Assembly: GCF_040219635.1 (NCBI RefSeq)
Contig: NZ_JAVJSC010000002.1
Location: forward strand, 310,001 to 374,000
Length of the DNA stretch: 64,000 bases
Reading direction: 5' to 3'
DNA from: Pyruvatibacter sp.
GTDB taxonomy: Bacteria; Pseudomonadota; Alphaproteobacteria; CGMCC-115125
The notes beneath the pieces were generated by a model that was not told the origin of the DNA, made no database searches, and saw nothing but the letters and a program-made list of their open reading frames with translations. Position numbers and translations under genes: made by a program. Shown piece after piece: positions 1 to 9,428 of this stretch (positions are counted from its first letter, which is position 1; each line of letters starts with the position of its first letter).

Positions 1-231
1 ACATTCCATGACATGGAAACATGGCAGCGCCGCAAGGTAGCAACCGTGAACCACACCCTGCGCCGCATCGGCCTTGCACAGCCGCGTCCGGGTACACGCC
101 CGACCGCCGACAAGGCGAAAGTGGCAGCCTACGACGCGGTAAATGCGTTGATGGACCCGATCAGGCGCAATGAAAAAGCCCGCCAGTTTGTCAAACGGCA
201 TCTGCTGCGCGGAGCAGCCGTCACGTCATAA
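1..231 (+). CDS. hypothetical protein, 5' end outside window
   Basis: The reading frame is open from the first base and stops at 229-231, so this is probably the C-terminal part of a longer protein, although an ATG at 13 would give a 72-residue product. The visible chain is basic and has no membrane segment. It has a short helical tail rich in Arg/Lys, and I recognise no domain. It converges with the polysaccharide co-polymerase gene, whose stop lies 2 bp away, so it may belong to the same exopolysaccharide locus, but that is only position. No function is assigned. Confidence 0.4.
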   Translation, partial: TFHDMETWQRRKVATVNHTLRRIGLAQPRPGTRPTADKAKVAAYDAVNALMDPIRRNEKARQFVKRHLLRGAAVTS

Positions 232-233
232 CA

Positions 234-2597
234 TTACTGGATCTGAATGAGACCGGCGGCCTGCGTTTGCGGCAGCCCGTCTGCAAGAGGCTGGCTGCCC
301 CGCATCAGCACCAGCGCTGTGTCGGCGGCGGCATCGAACGACCTGTTCAGTCCGTAGGCCGCACCATCCGGATCGCCGACGAGCACAAGCTGTGCGGTTT
401 GGGCAACCGCCTCAAGCGCGCTGCGAATTGTCGTTGGATCATCACTTACGGGAATACTGCCCCAGCTTATGAACCGTGCCGTTGAATGTGCATCACGGCG
501 CGTCACGTGTTCAAAACCGGCATGCCGTGCAACCACATCCGTAAAGCCCGCGTCGGGCCGTGCGCCACCGCCAATCACCACAACGCTCACGCCCTGCTGT
601 GACAACAGCCGCGCAAGGCCTGCCAGGTCGCGCCCGTCCCGATTGCCACCGGCCACCCGCACAATGCGGCTTGACCGCCGCGCGCCCGACAGAACAGGCC
701 GCGAGGCGACAAATCGCAGAATATCCTGTGCCGCCTGCCCAAGCAGCCACTGGTCATGCTGCGTCATGGTCGGGCTGCCAGGAAGCCGCGTCACCATTTG
801 TGTTACCGGAACCCGACGCCGAACCTGCTGATAGGAATACGCGTGCTCTAATGCCTGTGGTGCTGCCTGTGGTGCTGCCTGCTGTGCGGGGTAAGCGGCA
901 CGTGGGGGCTTATACTGCTCACCGTACCGATGGACAGGGCCATAGCCCGTCCCATCTGCGAGGCCATCTGCCAGGCCATCTGCAGAACGATAGGCAGGAT
1001 AAAAAGCGGCGTGTGCAGGCTGTTGGTATGCCGTCTGCCCATCCCCCTGCTGTCCGCCATAGGCTGGCTGAACAGGCACCTGTTGGTCGTAACTTGCCGG
1101 GGACGCCACAAAGGGCTGAGACCTGAACGAAGGCTGGCGCGACGCAACCGGCGTTGCCAGCGGTGCAGCCGCCAACATCTCAGTACCCAGAACAATAAGC
1201 AGGCTTATGGTCAAAGACGCCATGAAAGCCAGCATCAAAATGGGAGCTTTTTGAGGAAACGATGCGCTTTCCGGCGTTTCAGCACGCGAAATGACGCGCG
1301 CTTCCGGCCGCTGAATTGAACGGTCGTCGCGCGCACCGGCCTCGCTTGCCCGCAGCAGAAACGACTCAAGCAATCCGCGATTGGCACTTGCTTCACGCTC
1401 CAGCGACTGCAATTCGGATTCGCGTTGTTTTTCCGTGCTGACTTCCTTTTTCAGGCCCGCGATAGACCGGCGCAACGCCGTCTCGCGCGCCGCCGCCACA
1501 CGCACTTCGTTTTCAAGCCGCCGAACAATTTTTCCGACCTCAGCACCAATGGCACGCCGCAGATCATCAAGCTCCGCCTGACGCGAAATCATGTCGGGGT
1601 GCTGCGGCAGCAGGTCAGCGGAAAGTTCCGTGATCTGACGTTGCAGCGCCACCTCCTGCTCGCGCAATTGCTGGATCAGATTGCTGTCCAGAACCTCAGA
1701 CGAGGTTTCAATACCCGCAGGCGAATTGAGCAACGCCCGCGCACCATCAAGCCGCGCACGAGCTTCCGCCTTGGCAGCGCTGGCCAGAATAAGCTGCGTA
1801 TTGAGCTCAGACAGTTCTTCTGTTTTCAGCAGGTTGCCGTTGGTTTCAAACAGCCCGTTCTGGCGGCGAAAAGTCTCTACGGCTGCTTCCGACGCCTGCA
1901 CATCGCCGCGCAGTTTCTCAACTTGCTGGTCAAGCCACGAACTGGCTCGCCGCGTGACAGCGACCTGCGCATCAAGCTGGCCGGAGACATACAGATCAGC
2001 AATCGCGTTCGCCACAATCATGGCACTGCGCGGATGCTCAGCCCAAAAATCGACTGCGATCACACGGGACTCGCCAAGCTGATACACATTCAGGCGCTCG
2101 AAATAGGCATCCACAACATCCGCACGGTTGGCAGCTTTTTTTGCACCCAGCCCAAACAACCCGCCACCCGACGAGGAAAACTCATCCCATGTCTCCAGCT
2201 TCAGCGCAGTAATGACGCTGTCTGCCAGGGTGCGTGACAGCAGCACCTGTATCTCGCTCTCGATTTTTTGCTGGTCGGCCTCGCGCACATTTTGCGACGA
2301 CAGCGGCACGGTAGGGTCCGCCGTGCGACCCTCAATCAGTATGCGGACTTCGCCCGTATAATGCGGTGTCACCATGCTGACCGCGACATAGGCCAGCACA
2401 ACACCCGCACTCACAAACAGCATCAAAAACCACTTGCGCGCCCACACCCGCACCAGAAGCGACCAGATGTCGATTCCGTCGGCACCACTCCCCTCTGAGG
2501 ATGCCTGCTGCATGTCGCGGTTGGCCACGCCGTAGGTCATAGTCTGGCTCACATGCTCCTGCTGCGGGCACGCGCGACCGAATCGCCGGGCGCGCAT
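234..2597 (-). CDS. GumC/Wzz-type polysaccharide co-polymerase with degenerate BY-kinase domain
   Basis: Inner-membrane chain-length and export protein for exopolysaccharide (PCP-2a architecture). Seen: a first membrane segment at about residues 55-75, followed by the Wzz-type beta region (HYTGEVRILIEG), a long periplasmic coiled-coil (about 220-430), a Pro-containing second membrane segment at about 451-471, a Gln/Pro/Tyr-rich linker (about 477-600), and a C-terminal Rossmann-like domain (about 615-768). That last domain lines up with a bacterial tyrosine kinase but has no P-loop: GGNRDGRDLAG stands where GxxxxGK[ST] should be. The A' aspartates are also gone (VVVIGGGARP). It is therefore probably not an ATPase. 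The gene is divergent from the Wza-like lipoprotein gene. The first ATG has an AGGA 10-11 nt upstream; an alternative start is the Met at residue 20. Confidence 0.85.
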   Translation of the reverse strand: MRARRFGRACPQQEHVSQTMTYGVANRDMQQASSEGSGADGIDIWSLLVRVWARKWFLMLFVSAGVVLAYVAVSMVTPHYTGEVRILIEGRTADPTVPLSSQNVREADQQKIESEIQVLLSRTLADSVITALKLETWDEFSSSGGGLFGLGAKKAANRADVVDAYFERLNVYQLGESRVIAVDFWAEHPRSAMIVANAIADLYVSGQLDAQVAVTRRASSWLDQQVEKLRGDVQASEAAVETFRRQNGLFETNGNLLKTEELSELNTQLILASAAKAEARARLDGARALLNSPAGIETSSEVLDSNLIQQLREQEVALQRQITELSADLLPQHPDMISRQAELDDLRRAIGAEVGKIVRRLENEVRVAAARETALRRSIAGLKKEVSTEKQRESELQSLEREASANRGLLESFLLRASEAGARDDRSIQRPEARVISRAETPESASFPQKAPILMLAFMASLTISLLIVLGTEMLAAAPLATPVASRQPSFRSQPFVASPASYDQQVPVQPAYGGQQGDGQTAYQQPAHAAFYPAYRSADGLADGLADGTGYGPVHRYGEQYKPPRAAYPAQQAAPQAAPQALEHAYSYQQVRRRVPVTQMVTRLPGSPTMTQHDQWLLGQAAQDILRFVASRPVLSGARRSSRIVRVAGGNRDGRDLAGLARLLSQQGVSVVVIGGGARPDAGFTDVVARHAGFEHVTRRDAHSTARFISWGSIPVSDDPTTIRSALEAVAQTAQLVLVGDPDGAAYGLNRSFDAAADTALVLMRGSQPLADGLPQTQAAGLIQIQ

Positions 2598-2770
2598 TTA
2601 CGTTTCAATCCTGTTTTTTAACGGGCTTAAGGTAACCGGGGTGTTAACCGCCCCCGTTTTTGGCTTGTATCGCCGCAAAAAGTATCCGCGCAGGTGCTGC
2701 CGCGCTAAGGCGATGGTAACTGTGCCCGTTCTAGTCTCGCACACTCGACCTACGACAAACGGGTGATGCG

Positions 2771-3448
2771 GTGACGGTTCTGCATATTTCATATCGGCTG
2801 AAAACAGCGCTTGCGGCAATGCTGTGTGCGGCGCTGGCGGGCTGTGGCACTTTTGCAGGCCAGCCACATACAGCCCCGCAAGCTCCCCTGCCTGCGCACC
2901 CCAATGCGGCCCAGAATACCCAGGCACAAGCCCCGGCACAGGCCCAGGCACAGGCGGGCGCACCGCTGATGCAGCGCCCTGGCGCCACCTCCCAATACCG
3001 CCTTGATGCTGGTGACGAACTGCGCGTGATCGTGTTCGGCCAGGAAAATCTGTCCGGCACGTTCCGCGTGGATGATGGCGGCGCCATCACCATGCCGCTG
3101 CTGCCGCCGCTCATCGTGCGCGGCCAGACCGCCCATGAAGCCAAGCGCAACATTGAACAAACGCTGGCGCAAACCCTGCTGCGCAACCCCAACGTCTCCG
3201 TTGAGGTGTCAGCCTTTCGTCCGTTCTTCATTCTGGGCGAGGTCAACGCGCCGGGCCAGTACCCGTATGTAGCGGGCATGACCGTTGAAACCGCTGTCGC
3301 CATTGCCGGTGGGTACACCTACCGGGCCAACAAATCCCGTGCCCGCATTACCCGCGGCACACCAGCCACAGGTGGCGAGTTCAAGACCGATACAAGCGCG
3401 CAGATAATGCCGGGCGACACGGTGTTTATCCGCGAACGCTTTTTTTAA
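2771..3448 (+). CDS. polysaccharide export lipoprotein (Wza/GumB-like)
   Basis: Outer-membrane/periplasmic polysaccharide export protein. The 225-residue product starts at GTG and has a type II signal with lipobox LAGC (Cys at about 26), then an Ala/Pro/Gln-rich spacer. The poly_export domain begins near YRLDAGDELRVIVFGQ, and an SLBB-type segment follows (FFILGEVNAPGQYPY). It is shorter than E. coli Wza (about 380), like the short GumB/ExoF-type exporters of alphaproteobacteria. It is followed after 12 bp by the glycosyltransferase and is divergent from the co-polymerase, so the two export components probably share the 2598-2770 promoter region. Confidence 0.88.
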   Translation: MTVLHISYRLKTALAAMLCAALAGCGTFAGQPHTAPQAPLPAHPNAAQNTQAQAPAQAQAQAGAPLMQRPGATSQYRLDAGDELRVIVFGQENLSGTFRVDDGGAITMPLLPPLIVRGQTAHEAKRNIEQTLAQTLLRNPNVSVEVSAFRPFFILGEVNAPGQYPYVAGMTVETAVAIAGGYTYRANKSRARITRGTPATGGEFKTDTSAQIMPGDTVFIRERFF

Positions 3449-3460
3449 GGGGGTACACAG

Positions 3461-4702
3461 ATGGCCTCCCTCATGCCGGTAAAACCACGCGGCACGGATA
3501 GCCGCCTCAACATCATGCATGTTTTTCGCGCACCCGCAGGCGGCCTGCTGCGCCATGTGGAAGATCTGGTACGCGGACAAATTGCCGCCGGGCATCGCGT
3601 GGGTATTCTGTGCGCCTCAAACGGCACCTGCGATTCAGCAACCGCCCGACTTGAGGCTCTGCGCCCCGGCCTGCGTCTGGGATTGCGGCGCATTCCTATT
3701 TCCCGCATTGCACACCCACGCGACCTTGCTGCAATCGCAACCGTCCGTACGCTGCGCTCTGAACTTCACCTGGACATATTGCATGGCCACGGTGCCAAAG
3801 GCGGCATGATGGCGCGGCTGGGCGTACACCGCCCGCCTGCCAACGTGACTGCAGGAACGCCCGACCGCCAGGCCCGCGCTATTTACACGCCCCATGGCGG
3901 TTCACTGCACTACGATACGCGCTCGCTTGCGGGCATATTGTATCTGGGCGCTGAGCGCCTGCTGAACCGCCGCACCGATGCGTTCATTTTTGAAAGCATG
4001 TTTGCGCGCGAAGCCTTTGCCATGAAGGTTGGCACGCCGGCCGCCTATTCCAGCATTGTGCACAACGGTGTGGGCGAAGGTGATTTCCGCCCGCTGCCGC
4101 CCGCGCAAAAACGCTATGACATTGCCTTTGTCGGCGAGCTGCGCCTGCTCAAGGGTGTGGACGTGCTGCTTGATGCGCTCGCAGCGCTAGCCGGCCGCAA
4201 TCTGCGCACGGTGATCGCCGGTGATGGTCCTGACCGCGAACACTTTATACGCCGTGCCTGTGACCTGGGGCTTGCTCCGCAGGTTACGTTTCCCGGTGCT
4301 AAACCAGCCCGCGAGATATTTGCACAGGCCCACATGGTAGTGGTGCCGTCGCTGGCGGAGTCACTCCCCTACATTGTGCTTGAAAGCATCGCCGCCGGTA
4401 TGCCGGTTGTCACAACCCGCTCAGGCGGCATTCCTGAGATTTTTGCAGGCCGTGAAAACCAGCTTGTGCCCCCTGGCGATGCGCGTGCCCTTGCGGCTGA
4501 ACTAACCCACACCCTCGACCACCGCGAACAGGCGCTGGAAACAGCCCTCGAAATGCGTCAGGACATCGCCCGCCGGTTCTCCGTCGGCACCATGGTGGAA
4601 GGTGTTGATGATGTGTACCGCACCGTAATGGCCGACAGTAAGGCCCGCGACGAACGCATTCTTGACGCGTCGCATGGCCAGCAGACCACTGCCGGTGCCT
4701 GA
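3461..4702 (+). CDS. GT4-family glycosyltransferase
   Basis: Retaining GT-B glycosyltransferase, presumably acting on the lipid-linked exopolysaccharide repeat at the cytoplasmic face. The N-terminal half has the GT4 acceptor-domain signature (MHVFRAPAGGLLRHVEDLV, with Gly-rich loop) and an HG-AKGG motif. The C-terminal half has FVGELRLLKGVDVLLDAL, IAGDGPDR and the nucleotide-sugar E-x7-E region (PSLAESLPYIVLESIAAG). At 413 residues the length is normal for the family. It sits in an operon with the export lipoprotein (12 bp gap) and the following O-antigen-ligase-like gene (overlap or 1 bp gap depending on start). The sugar specificity cannot be read from sequence. Confidence 0.88.
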   Translation: MASLMPVKPRGTDSRLNIMHVFRAPAGGLLRHVEDLVRGQIAAGHRVGILCASNGTCDSATARLEALRPGLRLGLRRIPISRIAHPRDLAAIATVRTLRSELHLDILHGHGAKGGMMARLGVHRPPANVTAGTPDRQARAIYTPHGGSLHYDTRSLAGILYLGAERLLNRRTDAFIFESMFAREAFAMKVGTPAAYSSIVHNGVGEGDFRPLPPAQKRYDIAFVGELRLLKGVDVLLDALAALAGRNLRTVIAGDGPDREHFIRRACDLGLAPQVTFPGAKPAREIFAQAHMVVVPSLAESLPYIVLESIAAGMPVVTTRSGGIPEIFAGRENQLVPPGDARALAAELTHTLDHREQALETALEMRQDIARRFSVGTMVEGVDDVYRTVMADSKARDERILDASHGQQTTAGA

Positions 4703-5948
4703 CATGGGCGCGGGTGTACACACGGCTGGTGCACCAGCGCACACTTTCACCAGCACCACCAACATTGCCAACTCTACTTTCATCAGTGTACTGCTGTTTT
4801 GTGCTCTGTCTGTGTCGCATTACGTGTTGCGCGAGCCGTCTCCCTATGACCTGGCAGTCATTGCAATCGCGGGTGTCGCCTTTGTGTTCGGGATGCGCAT
4901 TCCCGCAGGCGTGGCCCTGCCCTTCGGTCTGCTTTCGTTGGTGCTGCTGGGCTATATGATCGGCGGCACCAATGCGCGGTACATCGATCTGTCCATCACC
5001 TTCATGCAGACCTCTACATTTCTGACCCTCACATTCGTTTTCTTCACCAGCGTTGTGGCGGCCTCCCCCGACAAGGCGTTGCGCGCCATATGGGGCGGGT
5101 ATCTTGTGGCGGGAATGAGCGCCGCCATGCTGGGTATCGGGGCCTATCTGAATGTCATCCCCGGCGGCGAAATACTGCTGGGCGCAGGACGTGCCAAAGC
5201 CCTGTTTGAAGACCCCAACGTGTACGGACCGTTTCTCGTGGCGCCGACACTCTACGCCGTATGGCGCATGACCACGCGCAGTGCGGCCGCCACAGTTTTT
5301 TTCTGGGGCCCGATCGCCACCATTCTGGCGCTTGGCCTGTTTCTCAGCTTTTCGCGCGGCGCATGGATACATCTGCTGGTATCAGCCGGAGTTTTTGCCC
5401 TGCTCACCAGCATGGCACCCCAGGCGCGCGGTCAGCGCGGGCGCATTGTGCTTATTCTCATTCTGCTCGGTGTGATGCTGACCATGGCCATTGCCTGGGC
5501 ACTGACCATTCCCGAAATCCGTGACCTGCTGGGCGATCGGCTGGGCCTGCAAAGCTACGACACCCGCGAAGGCGGACGTTTTTCGGGCCAGCTTGCCGCC
5601 CTGAAAATGGCCATGACCAATCCGTTTGGCATCGGCCCCAACAACTGGGGCATGTTGGCGGGTCAGGACACCCACAACATTTACCTCAACGTGTTTGTAG
5701 GTGGCGGCTTCATCAGCCTTGTGGGTCTTGTTGGCGCATTTGCCATCACCATGGTGCGCGGCTGGCGCTATGCGCTTAACGGTCCGCGCCGGGGCGTGTT
5801 CATTGTCGCCTACGCCACCCTTGCCGGCCTGTTTGGCGAAGCCATAATCATCGACGTCAATCACTGGCGGCACATGTATGTGCTGATGGGCATTGTCTGG
5901 GGCCTGATGCTGGCCCTGCCGCCGGCACAGGATGCAAAACAGCCATAA
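4674..5948 (+). CDS. O-antigen ligase/polymerase-like membrane protein (Wzy_C family)
   Basis: Polytopic inner-membrane protein of the O-antigen ligase/WaaL/Wzy superfamily, probably the exopolysaccharide polymerase of this locus. It shows about 10-12 hydrophobic segments. The Wzy_C-type region contains FSRGAW in a long central loop and an extracytoplasmic loop with a DTHNIYLNVFVGGG motif, typical of the family's conserved His-containing loop. Start is uncertain: in-frame TTG 4662, ATG 4674 and ATG 4704 all lie around the upstream stop (4700-4702) and none has a strong ribosome-binding site. Translational coupling to the glycosyltransferase is likely. Confidence 0.85.
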   Translation: MASRPLPVPDMGAGVHTAGAPAHTFTSTTNIANSTFISVLLFCALSVSHYVLREPSPYDLAVIAIAGVAFVFGMRIPAGVALPFGLLSLVLLGYMIGGTNARYIDLSITFMQTSTFLTLTFVFFTSVVAASPDKALRAIWGGYLVAGMSAAMLGIGAYLNVIPGGEILLGAGRAKALFEDPNVYGPFLVAPTLYAVWRMTTRSAAATVFFWGPIATILALGLFLSFSRGAWIHLLVSAGVFALLTSMAPQARGQRGRIVLILILLGVMLTMAIAWALTIPEIRDLLGDRLGLQSYDTREGGRFSGQLAALKMAMTNPFGIGPNNWGMLAGQDTHNIYLNVFVGGGFISLVGLVGAFAITMVRGWRYALNGPRRGVFIVAYATLAGLFGEAIIIDVNHWRHMYVLMGIVWGLMLALPPAQDAKQP

Positions 5949-5953
5949 CAAAA

Positions 5954-5987
5954 CGGGCCGCACCTGACAGTTGCCAGATCCGGCCCG
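5954..5987 (-). terminator. hairpin terminator downstream of tRNA-Pro
   Basis: Inverted repeat CGGGCCG (5954-5960) and CGGCCCG (5981-5987), seven perfect pairs with a 20-nt loop. Read leftward it is followed by TTTTG, so it fits a rho-independent terminator for the leftward tRNA gene. It may also serve the rightward membrane-protein gene ending at 5948, although the T-run on that side is less direct. Confidence 0.65.
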
Positions 5988-6006
5988 CTATGCGGCTTTT
6001 GCCGAT

Positions 6007-6083
6007 TGGTCGGAGCGGCCGGATTTGAACCGACGACCCCTTGTCCCCCAGACAAGTGCGCTACCAGGCTGCGCTACGCTCCG
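6007..6083 (-). tRNA. tRNA-Pro (anticodon GGG)
   Basis: Read leftward from 6083, this folds as a complete cloverleaf. The acceptor arm is CGGAGCG/CGCTCCG with the C1-G72 pair typical of bacterial tRNA-Pro. The D-loop contains AGCCTGGTAG. The anticodon stem is CTTGT/ACAAG with 7-nt loop CTGGGGG, giving anticodon GGG, and the T-arm has GGTTCAAATCC. A73 and an encoded CCA end (6007-6009) are present. Length is 77 nt including CCA. A hairpin terminator follows at 5954-5987. Confidence 0.96.
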
Positions 6084-6208
6084 TTAAGATCAGCGGCGGG
6101 CGAAGGCCCACATGCCGCCGGGAGGGAGGCGGACTATAGGGGCGGTTCTGCCCTATCGCAACGCCGCAAACCCCAGAAAATTGCCACACGGTCGCGGCAC
6201 CTTTCAGA

Positions 6209-6700
6209 CTAGAAAACGGCGGGTTGCCGCGCCGCCTCAATCCGGCTTTTCAGCCCCTCAAGTTCTTCAAGGATGCGCTCAAGTTCATCCATCTGCTCTT
6301 CGGTGAGCGGCTGGGGCGGAAACGGTGCAGGCGCAATATGCGGCTTTACAGGGTCTGGTGCGGCGGCTTCCTCAGCCCCCTCATCCATATCCTGTGTGGC
6401 CTCCGCCTCGGCAAGCTCGGCTTCATATTCCTCACGGCCAATTTCGCTGACATGGCGTACGCCCTGCTCGCGAAACACCTTCTGCACGCCCTTGATGGTG
6501 TAGCCGTCGTGATACAGCAGCGTGCGGATGCCGCGCAGCAGGTCCACGTCTTCGGGCCGGTAATAGCGTCGGCCACCGCCGCGTTTCAGCGGCTTGATCT
6601 GTGTGAACTTGGTTTCCCAGAAACGCAGAACATGCTGCGGCACGTCGAGGTCAACAGCCACCTCTGAAATGGTGCGGAATGCATCGGGAGATTTTTGCAT
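6209..6700 (-). CDS. MerR-family transcriptional regulator
   Basis: DNA-binding regulator. An N-terminal MerR winged helix is clear ([41 protein letters not shown], then [14 protein letters not shown]). The rest is an acidic, Glu-rich tail with a C-terminal helix ([16 protein letters not shown]) and no obvious metal-binding cysteines. This is the common alphaproteobacterial MerR protein found next to ihfA, with no known ligand. I chose the ATG at 6700 (163 aa) because GGGAGG lies 10 nt upstream; the same frame extends to a TTG at 6751. It lies 61 bp downstream of ihfA and may be co-transcribed. Confidence 0.88.
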   Translation of the reverse strand: MQKSPDAFRTISEVAVDLDVPQHVLRFWETKFTQIKPLKRGGGRRYYRPEDVDLLRGIRTLLYHDGYTIKGVQKVFREQGVRHVSEIGREEYEAELAEAEATQDMDEGAEEAAAPDPVKPHIAPAPFPPQPLTEEQMDELERILEELEGLKSRIEAARQPAVF

Positions 6701-6761
6701 ACTTTGTGAACCTCCCGGTCCACCCGCGCTGTCTCCGGAATCCGGGCTCAACGCTTATGTC

Positions 6762-7100
6762 TCACACAGTCTCAGGCGTTGCGGAACTGTCCGTCATGGC
6801 ATCACGCGCCGCAGACTTGTTGACCCGGTCCTTGAGAACATGGCTGGGGCGGAACACCAAAACACGGCGCGGTTTGATTGGCACCTCTTCGCCGGTCTTG
6901 GGGTTGCGCCCGACACGCCCGCCTTTCTCCCGCACGGAAAAAGCACCAAAGGATGACACCTTCACGGTTTCCCCCTGCTCAAGGCTAGACGAGATTTCTT
7001 CGAGCACCCGTTCCACAAAATCCGCGGATTCGTTACGGGACAGGCCGACTTCCTGATAGACGGCCTCGCTCAGATTGGCGCGTGTAAGTGTCTTGCTCAT
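6762..7100 (-). CDS. ihfA: integration host factor subunit alpha
   Basis: Nucleoid-associated DNA-bending protein, the alpha half of IHF. The 112-residue product has the HU/IHF fold: N-terminal helices ([15 protein letters not shown], then [13 protein letters not shown]), the conserved [14 protein letters not shown] strand, the signature [12 protein letters not shown], and the arm Pro followed by [17 protein letters not shown]. The signature GRNPKTGE places it in IHF-alpha rather than HU. It is preceded by an AT-rich 120-bp gap (7101-7220) that separates it from fabH and contains TTAAACTAATATGTTAAC, which could hold its promoter. Confidence 0.95.
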   Translation of the reverse strand: MSKTLTRANLSEAVYQEVGLSRNESADFVERVLEEISSSLEQGETVKVSSFGAFSVREKGGRVGRNPKTGEEVPIKPRRVLVFRPSHVLKDRVNKSAARDAMTDSSATPETV

Positions 7101-7220
7101 GATTCTCTATTTGTACTCCGGCGTCGCTTTGCCCGCAATGACCTTACAGCCAGACAAAAGCCAATGCCACCAGTGACTTAAACTAATATGTTAACGCAAA
7201 TTGCGGCTCCAAAGTGGCCT

Positions 7221-8189
7221 TTACCAGCGGACCAGGGCTGACCCCCAGGTAAACCCGCCACCCATCGCCTCGAGCAGTACCATGTCGTTCTGCTTGATCC
7301 GCCCGTCCCTGCGGGCCACATCCAGCGCCAGCGGCACTGAGGCTGCGGACGTGTTGGCGTGCTGGCCGACCGTCATCACCACCTTTTCCGGTGGCAGACC
7401 AATGCGCTTTGCCGTGGCATCCAGAATGCGCCGGTTGGCCTGGTGCGGCACGAACCAGTCGATGTCGGCAGCGCTCAGCCCGGTGGCATCCAGCGCCTCG
7501 TCAATCACGTCGGCTATATTCACAACCGCATGACGAAACACCTCCCGGCCTTCCATGCGCAGATGCCCCACCGTGCCACGCGATGGCCCGCCGTCCACAT
7601 ACAGCTTATCGCGGTAGCGCCCGTCTGAATGCAAGTGCGAGGTCAGGACGCCACGATCATCCGTGGTGCCCTCGCCCTCACCCGCCTGCAACACCAGCGC
7701 CCCCGCGCCGTCGCCAAACAGCACAGCCGTGGTCCGGTCTTCCCAATCGAGAATGCGCGAGAAGGTTTCAGCGCCGATAACAAGCGCTGTCTTGACCTGC
7801 CCCGCCTTGATGAAGTTATCCGCCGTTGCCACCGCATACACAAAACCCGAACACACCGCCTGCATGTCAAACGCAAACCCGCGCTCAATGCCAAGCGCCG
7901 CCTGCACGACGGTTGCCGTCGCGGGAAACGTATCGTCCGGTGTTGCCGTAGCCATGACAATCATGTCCACGTCATCCGCATGCACTTGGGCGTCCGCAAG
8001 CGCGGCTTTGGCAGCCGCAATGGCAAGGTCGGATGTCATCTCGCCGTCAGCAGCAATGTGGCGCTGGGTAATGCCGGTGCGGGCCACAATCCACTCGTCC
8101 GATGTATCCACCAAAGTCGCCATCTCGGCATTGGTGACGATGCGCTCAGGCAGATACGCGCCTGTGCCCCTGACGATGGATCGGATCAT
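7221..8189 (-). CDS. fabH: beta-ketoacyl-ACP synthase III (FabH)
   Basis: Starts fatty-acid synthesis by condensing an acyl-CoA (usually acetyl-CoA) with malonyl-ACP. Thiolase fold, 322 residues, the family length. The catalytic triad is visible: Cys113 (AVCSGFVYA), His249 (VPHQANRRI) and Asn279 (GQHANTS). The N-terminal [11 protein letters not shown] and GDGAGALVL motifs are also intact. The start overlaps the plsX stop by 4 nt (ATGA), so the two are translationally coupled, the usual plsX-fabH arrangement linking phospholipid and fatty-acid synthesis. Confidence 0.96.
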   Translation of the reverse strand: MIRSIVRGTGAYLPERIVTNAEMATLVDTSDEWIVARTGITQRHIAADGEMTSDLAIAAAKAALADAQVHADDVDMIVMATATPDDTFPATATVVQAALGIERGFAFDMQAVCSGFVYAVATADNFIKAGQVKTALVIGAETFSRILDWEDRTTAVLFGDGAGALVLQAGEGEGTTDDRGVLTSHLHSDGRYRDKLYVDGGPSRGTVGHLRMEGREVFRHAVVNIADVIDEALDATGLSAADIDWFVPHQANRRILDATAKRIGLPPEKVVMTVGQHANTSAASVPLALDVARRDGRIKQNDMVLLEAMGGGFTWGSALVRW

Positions 8190-9301
8190 GATGCGACAGG
8201 CTCCGGTTCGGCTGTAGCCTCACCCGCAGACGCCTCATCGGTGTGAACCGTTTCAAGATCAGCCGATATTTTTTTGATGATGTCATGGCGGGCCATATCG
8301 ATGGCCAGATCAAGCGCACTTGCGATACCCGCAGCCGTTGCCGACCCGTGGCTTTTCACCACCACGCCGTTAAGCCCCAAAAACACACCGCCATTGACGC
8401 TGCTGGGGTCCATCCGCTTACGCAGCACGTTGAAAGCGCCGCGTGCCAGCAAATAGCCGATGCGCGAAGCCAGCGACCGGCGCATGGCGTTGGACAGATA
8501 ATCCCCGATCAGCCGCGCCGTGCCTTCGGCGGTCTTGAGGGCAATGTTGCCGGTGAAGCCGTCGGTCACCACAACATCCACCGTGCCTTTTGAAATGTCG
8601 TCGCCTTCCACGAACCCGTAAAACTCAAACTCAAGGTCCGTGTTGCGCAGCACCTGCGCGGCACCCTTGACGTTTTCGTTGCCCTTCATTTCTTCGGCAC
8701 CGATGTTGAGCAGGCCAACAGTCGGCTTGGGCTGGCCCAGCGCTGTACGTGCCATGGCCTCGCCCATGATGGCGAAATTGACGAGGTTCTTTTCCTCGGC
8801 CACCACATTGGCCCCCACATCCAGCACGATGCTTTCACCACGCATGGTGGGCCAGATGGCGGCGAGTGCCGGACGGTCGATGCCCGGCATGGTCTTCAAA
8901 ATCATCCGCGACATCACCGTCAGCGCGCCGGTATTACCGCACGACAACGCCGCCTGCGCGCGGCCCTGCTTTACCGCATCAATCGCCAGCCACATGCTGG
9001 AAACGCGCCGCCCGGCCCGCAGGGCCTGGCTGGGCTTGTCCGACATTGATACCGCCACATCGGTGTGGTGAATGCTCGATACAGCTTTCAGCTCAGCGTC
9101 TGTCTCCAGCAGCGGGGCCAGCAACTTTTCATCGCCATGAAACTCGTAATGCACATTCGGATGGCGGATGCGGGCAAGGGATGCGCCGCCGACCACAGCC
9201 TCAGGGCCAAGATCGCCGCCCATAGCGTCCAGCGCGATGGTAATGCCGCCAGCCAAGCGCAACTCCGCTTCATGATTGGTGTCAGTGGCGCATAAAGCCA
9301 T
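8186..9301 (-). CDS. plsX: phosphate acyltransferase PlsX
   Basis: Converts acyl-ACP to acyl-phosphate for phosphatidic acid synthesis; peripheral membrane protein. The core begins [15 protein letters not shown], followed by [23 protein letters not shown], the GNENVKGA block and [16 protein letters not shown], all family signatures. The frame runs back to a GTG at 9370. I take the ATG at 9301 (371 aa) because residues upstream of it do not resemble the family and the usual length is about 340-370. The tail is Glu/Ala-rich and non-conserved. Operon plsX-fabH with a 4-nt overlap. Confidence 0.94.
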   Translation of the reverse strand: MALCATDTNHEAELRLAGGITIALDAMGGDLGPEAVVGGASLARIRHPNVHYEFHGDEKLLAPLLETDAELKAVSSIHHTDVAVSMSDKPSQALRAGRRVSSMWLAIDAVKQGRAQAALSCGNTGALTVMSRMILKTMPGIDRPALAAIWPTMRGESIVLDVGANVVAEEKNLVNFAIMGEAMARTALGQPKPTVGLLNIGAEEMKGNENVKGAAQVLRNTDLEFEFYGFVEGDDISKGTVDVVVTDGFTGNIALKTAEGTARLIGDYLSNAMRRSLASRIGYLLARGAFNVLRKRMDPSSVNGGVFLGLNGVVVKSHGSATAAGIASALDLAIDMARHDIIKKISADLETVHTDEASAGEATAEPEPVAS

Positions 9302-9428
9302 GACACGAAAATGACCGCACGCCCCGAAGCGAAGGATTCCACGAATCGTGAACTCACCTGTCCGGCGCACGCGGCTGCAACATAAAGCAACCCCCGGCTA
9401 ACTCAACCTTAGGGTTAACTGCTTGAAA

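Noticed and set aside
4410..5372. 320-codon leftward frame across the glycosyltransferase and polymerase genes
   Set aside because: Antisense of two recognised genes; composition rich in His/Gln/Gly typical of shadows.
7160..7200. CtrA-like TTAA-N-TTAA site ahead of ihfA
   Set aside because: Spacing between the two TTAA halves is 9 rather than 7; not strong enough to list as a site.
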